Notes under the pieces: model-generated
The model's input: the letters and a program-made list of their open reading frames with translations, nothing else
What the model was told of the DNA's origin: nothing
Database searches by the model: none
In this document: positions 61,770 through 64,000 of the stretch, piece after piece
Layout: every line of letters begins with the position of its first letter
Position numbering within the stretch: position 1 is the stretch's first letter
Translations under genes and position numbers: made by a program
NCBI GenBank assembly: GCA_015075185.1
Contig: JABTUW010000002.1
Coordinates: 434,001 to 498,000 of the forward strand
Direction: 5' to 3'
From: Anaerolineales bacterium
GTDB taxonomy: Bacteria; Chloroflexota; Anaerolineae; 4572-78; J111
Length of the DNA stretch: 64,000 bases

Positions 61770-62228
61770 TTAGCTGTTTACAAGATTATTTTCAATCTTT
61801 TTAAGAATATCAGCAAACAAGTTAATTTCTGCTGGTGTTAGTCCATTAAGCACCTTTTTCCTTTCTTCAATCGTAAGAGGGAGTACCTGGGCCAGGAGTT
61901 GTTTCCCGGCTTCGGTTAAAAAAATGAGGGACTTGCGCCGGTCATGTGGGTCGGCCCGGCGGGCAAGTAGGTGGCGATTTTCCAGGGCATCCAGCATGCG
62001 GGTGACGTTAGGATGATCGTGCAGATCTTTGTCGGCCAATTCCCCCTGTGACTGGCCATCTTGTTCATACAAACGAAATAAAATAAACCACTGTTCGGGT
62101 GTGATCCCGGCCCCCGCGTCCTGCAAAAACTTCACCAGATGCAGCCGCAGCAACCGGGCCACCCGCTGGATTTTGTAGGCAATAGCCTTGTCCAGGCTGC
62201 TAACGTCGTAAATGTAATCAGGTTCCAT
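61770..62228 (-). CDS. MarR-family transcriptional regulator
   Basis: 152 residues. Winged-helix core with PEQWFILFRLYEQDGQSQGE, LADKDLHDHPNVTRMLDALE (recognition helix), NRHLLARRADPHDRRKSLIF (wing, DxRxxxL) and helical dimerisation ends. MarR proteins usually repress their own gene and a neighbour and release DNA on binding a small phenolic ligand or on oxidation. No cysteine that would make it an OhrR-type sensor is visible. Three matching sites are found near it. Confidence 0.94.
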   Translation of the reverse strand: MEPDYIYDVSSLDKAIAYKIQRVARLLRLHLVKFLQDAGAGITPEQWFILFRLYEQDGQSQGELADKDLHDHPNVTRMLDALENRHLLARRADPHDRRKSLIFLTEAGKQLLAQVLPLTIEERKKVLNGLTPAEINLFADILKKIENNLVNS

Positions 62229-62241
62229 ACGTCAATAATCT

Positions 62242-62268
62242 TTGCCTTGGCAAATATTACCTAGACAA
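62242..62268. promoter_or_regulatory. Tandem operator-like sites upstream of marR
   Basis: TTGCCTTGGCAA (62242-62253) and TTACCTAGACAA (62257-62268), 15 bases centre to centre. Both fit TTRCYTWGRCAA, as does the site at 61740. Location just before the marR ATG suggests autoregulation. Confidence 0.6.
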
Positions 62269-62297
62269 TAACATAGCTCGAGCATTTTGTCAAGAGG

Positions 62298-64000
62298 CTA
62301 TTTTCGCCAAGTGAGGAAAAGGGCAATACCAATCACAACGATACTCAAAATAGTGACAATGGCGCCGATGGTGAAACTAAAGGGCCGGAAGGTGAGTTCA
62401 ACGGTATGTTCGCCGGCAGGGACAGGCACAGCCCGGAGCGTGTAGTAAGCGCGGAGGATAGGCGCGGATTGGCCGTCTACGGTGGCTTGCCAGCCGGGAT
62501 AATCAACCTCGCTGAGGATGAGGAGAGTGGGGGAGTTGGCGGCAACGTGAAGCGTGAAGCGTGAGGCGTGAGATGTGATACGTGACACATGATGCGTTGT
62601 GCGTAGTACATCTGCCATTTCCTCGCTTCCTCGCCTCCCCGCCTCTATTAGTTGGATATACCGCTCTGCTCCCGGCTCTAACAACGCAATATGCCACCTA
62701 TCAAAATTCGGGTCGGTGATTTTTTGGAGGATGGTCTGGTCGTCGGCAGTTTCTGCCTGGGTAACCAGCCAGGCGCGGGGACCGACAGTATTGAGCCGAT
62801 GAACGTAGGTGGTGTCTTTCTCGGCCGGTTCTTCGTAGATGATGGTCGAGGGCACGTACAGTTCCTGCCGCCAGGTGATGACATATTTGACGTTGAGCAG
62901 TTCCCAGGCCCGCTCGATGGGCATGGGCGGAGCCAGAAGCCGGTCATACCGCATGGGCCGCAGGGGGCTGGCTCCCCAGAGGTCTTCCAGCTCAAAAGGG
63001 ATGCCGTAGTTGTCGTAGAGGCGAAATTCGTTGTAGACGCGGAAGGGTTCGTTGGGGGCTGCGGCGGCATCTTGTTTGATGGCGGCGACAACAGCCGGCA
63101 TTTGGGTGTGCCACTCGGGCGGCTGGGGGTAGAGGTTTGTCTGCCAGTTGACGGAGAAGAGGTCGAAGCAGATAAGCGCAGCGGCAAAGGCAGTGAAGAG
63201 GGCCGGATGCAAGCGCGGGCCGAATCGCCAGAGCAGCCAGGCCAGCGCCAGCAGGATCGCCAGCAGGCTCGCCGCGCCGAGGAGGCCGTAGAAAGGGCTG
63301 TTAGGAGTCCAGCCGGTTTGGTTGAGGCCGAAGAAGAAGAGAAAGGTGAGCAGGAGGGAGAGGAGGAAGAGGGAGAAAGTAAGGCGGGAGAGGGAATGGG
63401 GGACGTGTGGTACGTGATGCGTCCCAAGGGGAGGCTGCGCTCTGATACGTGATGCGTCTTCAGGAGAGGCTTCGCTCTGAAGTGTGCTGGTTTTAGCGGC
63501 GGCCAGCAGGGTTTTGAAGCCGTACCCGGCCAGTACCGCCAGGCTGAAGGCCACGGCGAAGGCCCAGCGTTCCTGCCCGCGGAAGATGGAGAAGCCGGGG
63601 ATACTGAGGTAGAAGGGGGTATAGAGAAAGGTGTTGCCGCCAAAAGAAATCAACAGAGCGGCAAAGGCGACAATGGCCCAGAAGATAACGTGGCGGTTGG
63701 GATTGGCAAAGATAACCCAGAGGGCCAGAATCAGGCCAACAACGCCCACGTACAGGGGCGAGTAATGGCTGATTTGTCCGGGCAGGAGAAACTGAATCAG
63801 ATCCACCAGGGGAAAGCCGCCGGACATTTTGTCGTAAGTCCCTTCGGCGCGGACGGAGCGCAGGGTGTACTCGACGGCAGGGATGAATTGGATGGCGGCC
63901 AGCGCCAGGCCGGTAAGGAGGAAGAGAAGCGCGGGAAGCACAAAACGTAAAACGTAAAACGTAAAACGTAAAGCGTGAGGCGTGAGGCGTGAGATGAGAG
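62298..64000 (-). CDS. YfhO-like multi-pass membrane protein (5' end beyond window)
   Basis: The frame runs off the window at 64000; a GTG at 63941 (547 residues) is the first start inside it, but the upstream frame is open and reads through heptamer repeats. About ten membrane helices (LPALLFLLTGLALAAIQFIP, YVGVVGLILALWVIFA, IFWAIVAFAALLISFGG, FAVAFSLAVLAGYGFKTLLA, TFSLFLLSLLLTFLFFF) are followed by a soluble part with EPFRVYNEFRLYDNYGIPFE, WELLNVKYVITW, and a C-terminal beta domain (TLLILSEVDYPGWQATVDGQ, VELTFRPFSFTIGAIVTILS). This is the plan of YfhO-type proteins, thought to be lipid-linked-sugar glycosyltransferases. Heptamer insertions at 62544-62611 and 63403-63486 lie in frame. Confidence 0.85.
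   Translation of the reverse strand, partial: LISRLTPHALRFTFYVLRFVLPALLFLLTGLALAAIQFIPAVEYTLRSVRAEGTYDKMSGGFPLVDLIQFLLPGQISHYSPLYVGVVGLILALWVIFANPNRHVIFWAIVAFAALLISFGGNTFLYTPFYLSIPGFSIFRGQERWAFAVAFSLAVLAGYGFKTLLAAAKTSTLQSEASPEDASRIRAQPPLGTHHVPHVPHSLSRLTFSLFLLSLLLTFLFFFGLNQTGWTPNSPFYGLLGAASLLAILLALAWLLWRFGPRLHPALFTAFAAALICFDLFSVNWQTNLYPQPPEWHTQMPAVVAAIKQDAAAAPNEPFRVYNEFRLYDNYGIPFELEDLWGASPLRPMRYDRLLAPPMPIERAWELLNVKYVITWRQELYVPSTIIYEEPAEKDTTYVHRLNTVGPRAWLVTQAETADDQTILQKITDPNFDRWHIALLEPGAERYIQLIEAGRRGSEEMADVLRTTHHVSRITSHASRFTLHVAANSPTLLILSEVDYPGWQATVDGQSAPILRAYYTLRAVPVPAGEHTVELTFRPFSFTIGAIVTILSIVVIGIALFLTWRK
62544..62611. repeat. In-frame heptamer repeat, GCGTGAA type, in the YfhO-like gene
   Basis: ACGTGAAGCGTGAAGCGTGA, then degenerate units GATGTGATACGTGACACAT. 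Encoded as RITSHASRFTLHV. Confidence 0.7.
63403..63486. repeat. In-frame heptamer repeat with core, in the YfhO-like gene
   Basis: GTGTGGTACGTGATGCG, then core TCCCAAGGGGAGGCTGCG (63422-63439), TACGTGATGCG and a variant AGGAGAGGCTTCGCTCT. Lies in a loop between two membrane helices. Confidence 0.7.
63942..64000. repeat. Heptamer tract ACGTAAA/GCGTGAG at the window edge
   Basis: Four ACGTAAA units followed by three GCGTGAG units, exact seven-base spacing, in frame with the YfhO-like gene (read as LRFTFYV). It continues past the window. Confidence 0.75.

Noticed and set aside
62678..63643. 321-residue minus-strand frame rich in Ser/Pro
   Set aside because: Alternative frame of the YfhO-like gene with biased composition typical of shadows.

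Overview
The window looks like a chromosomal segment of an uncultured Chloroflexota bacterium of the Anaerolineae/Caldilineae/Ardenticatenia type. This is inferred from several features: multi-GAF sensor kinases, cohesin/dockerin surface proteins without carbohydrases, GT39 and YfhO-like polytopic membrane proteins with C-terminal beta domains, a secreted protein ending in a YLPLIFR-like tail, CofC (coenzyme F420), type 2 isopentenyl-diphosphate isomerase, lipoproteins with long Pro/Thr linkers, and many palindromic and heptanucleotide repeats. Almost all genes are on the minus strand; only the isomerase (19911) and one response regulator (36241) are clearly on the plus strand. No rRNA, tRNA or CRISPR array was seen.

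Layout. 1-494: a small ribbon-helix-helix-like/unknown gene pair. 850-3759: secreted two-unit M16 peptidase. 3900-14824: a three-gene operon of an S1-REC-GAF histidine kinase, a 2268-residue REC-GAF(x11)-histidine kinase, and an EAD-REC-CHAT (caspase-like) protein, apparently a phosphorelay ending in a protease. 15053-19669: CotH kinase / VTC polyphosphate polymerase / DUF4956, a known trio. 19911-21539: fni and cofC, convergent. 21820-24275: FHA-linked Ser/Thr kinase followed by a phosphodiesterase-family lipoprotein. 24483-26024: SleB-like protein and a glyoxalase-like protein.

26109-40778 is a cohesin/dockerin locus: a LysM-cohesin lipoprotein, a subtilase with dockerin, membrane-anchored cohesins (one with a cytosolic TPR tail), a PGRP-cohesin-dockerin protein lacking two zinc ligands, and further secreted cohesin-dockerin proteins, with a NarL-type regulator and sensor kinase in the middle. 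It looks like machinery for building a surface polymer or protease-bearing scaffold rather than a cellulosome. 41117-43759 is a GT39 glycosyltransferase with in-frame heptamer repeats.

43960-52046 is visibly more AT-rich and ends in a tight five-gene operon (RloA-like AAA ATPase, RloB/TOPRIM-like protein, NurA nuclease, HerA-like ATPase, DNA methyltransferase): a probable defence system and a strong novelty candidate. Directly upstream lies an array of seven 22-nt tandem units. 52638-64000 holds an HU-like protein, a DsbA-like protein, a duplicated secreted protein, a second two-component pair, a DMT transporter, a MarR regulator with an apparent target gene and shared operator-like sites, and a YfhO-like membrane protein running off the window edge.
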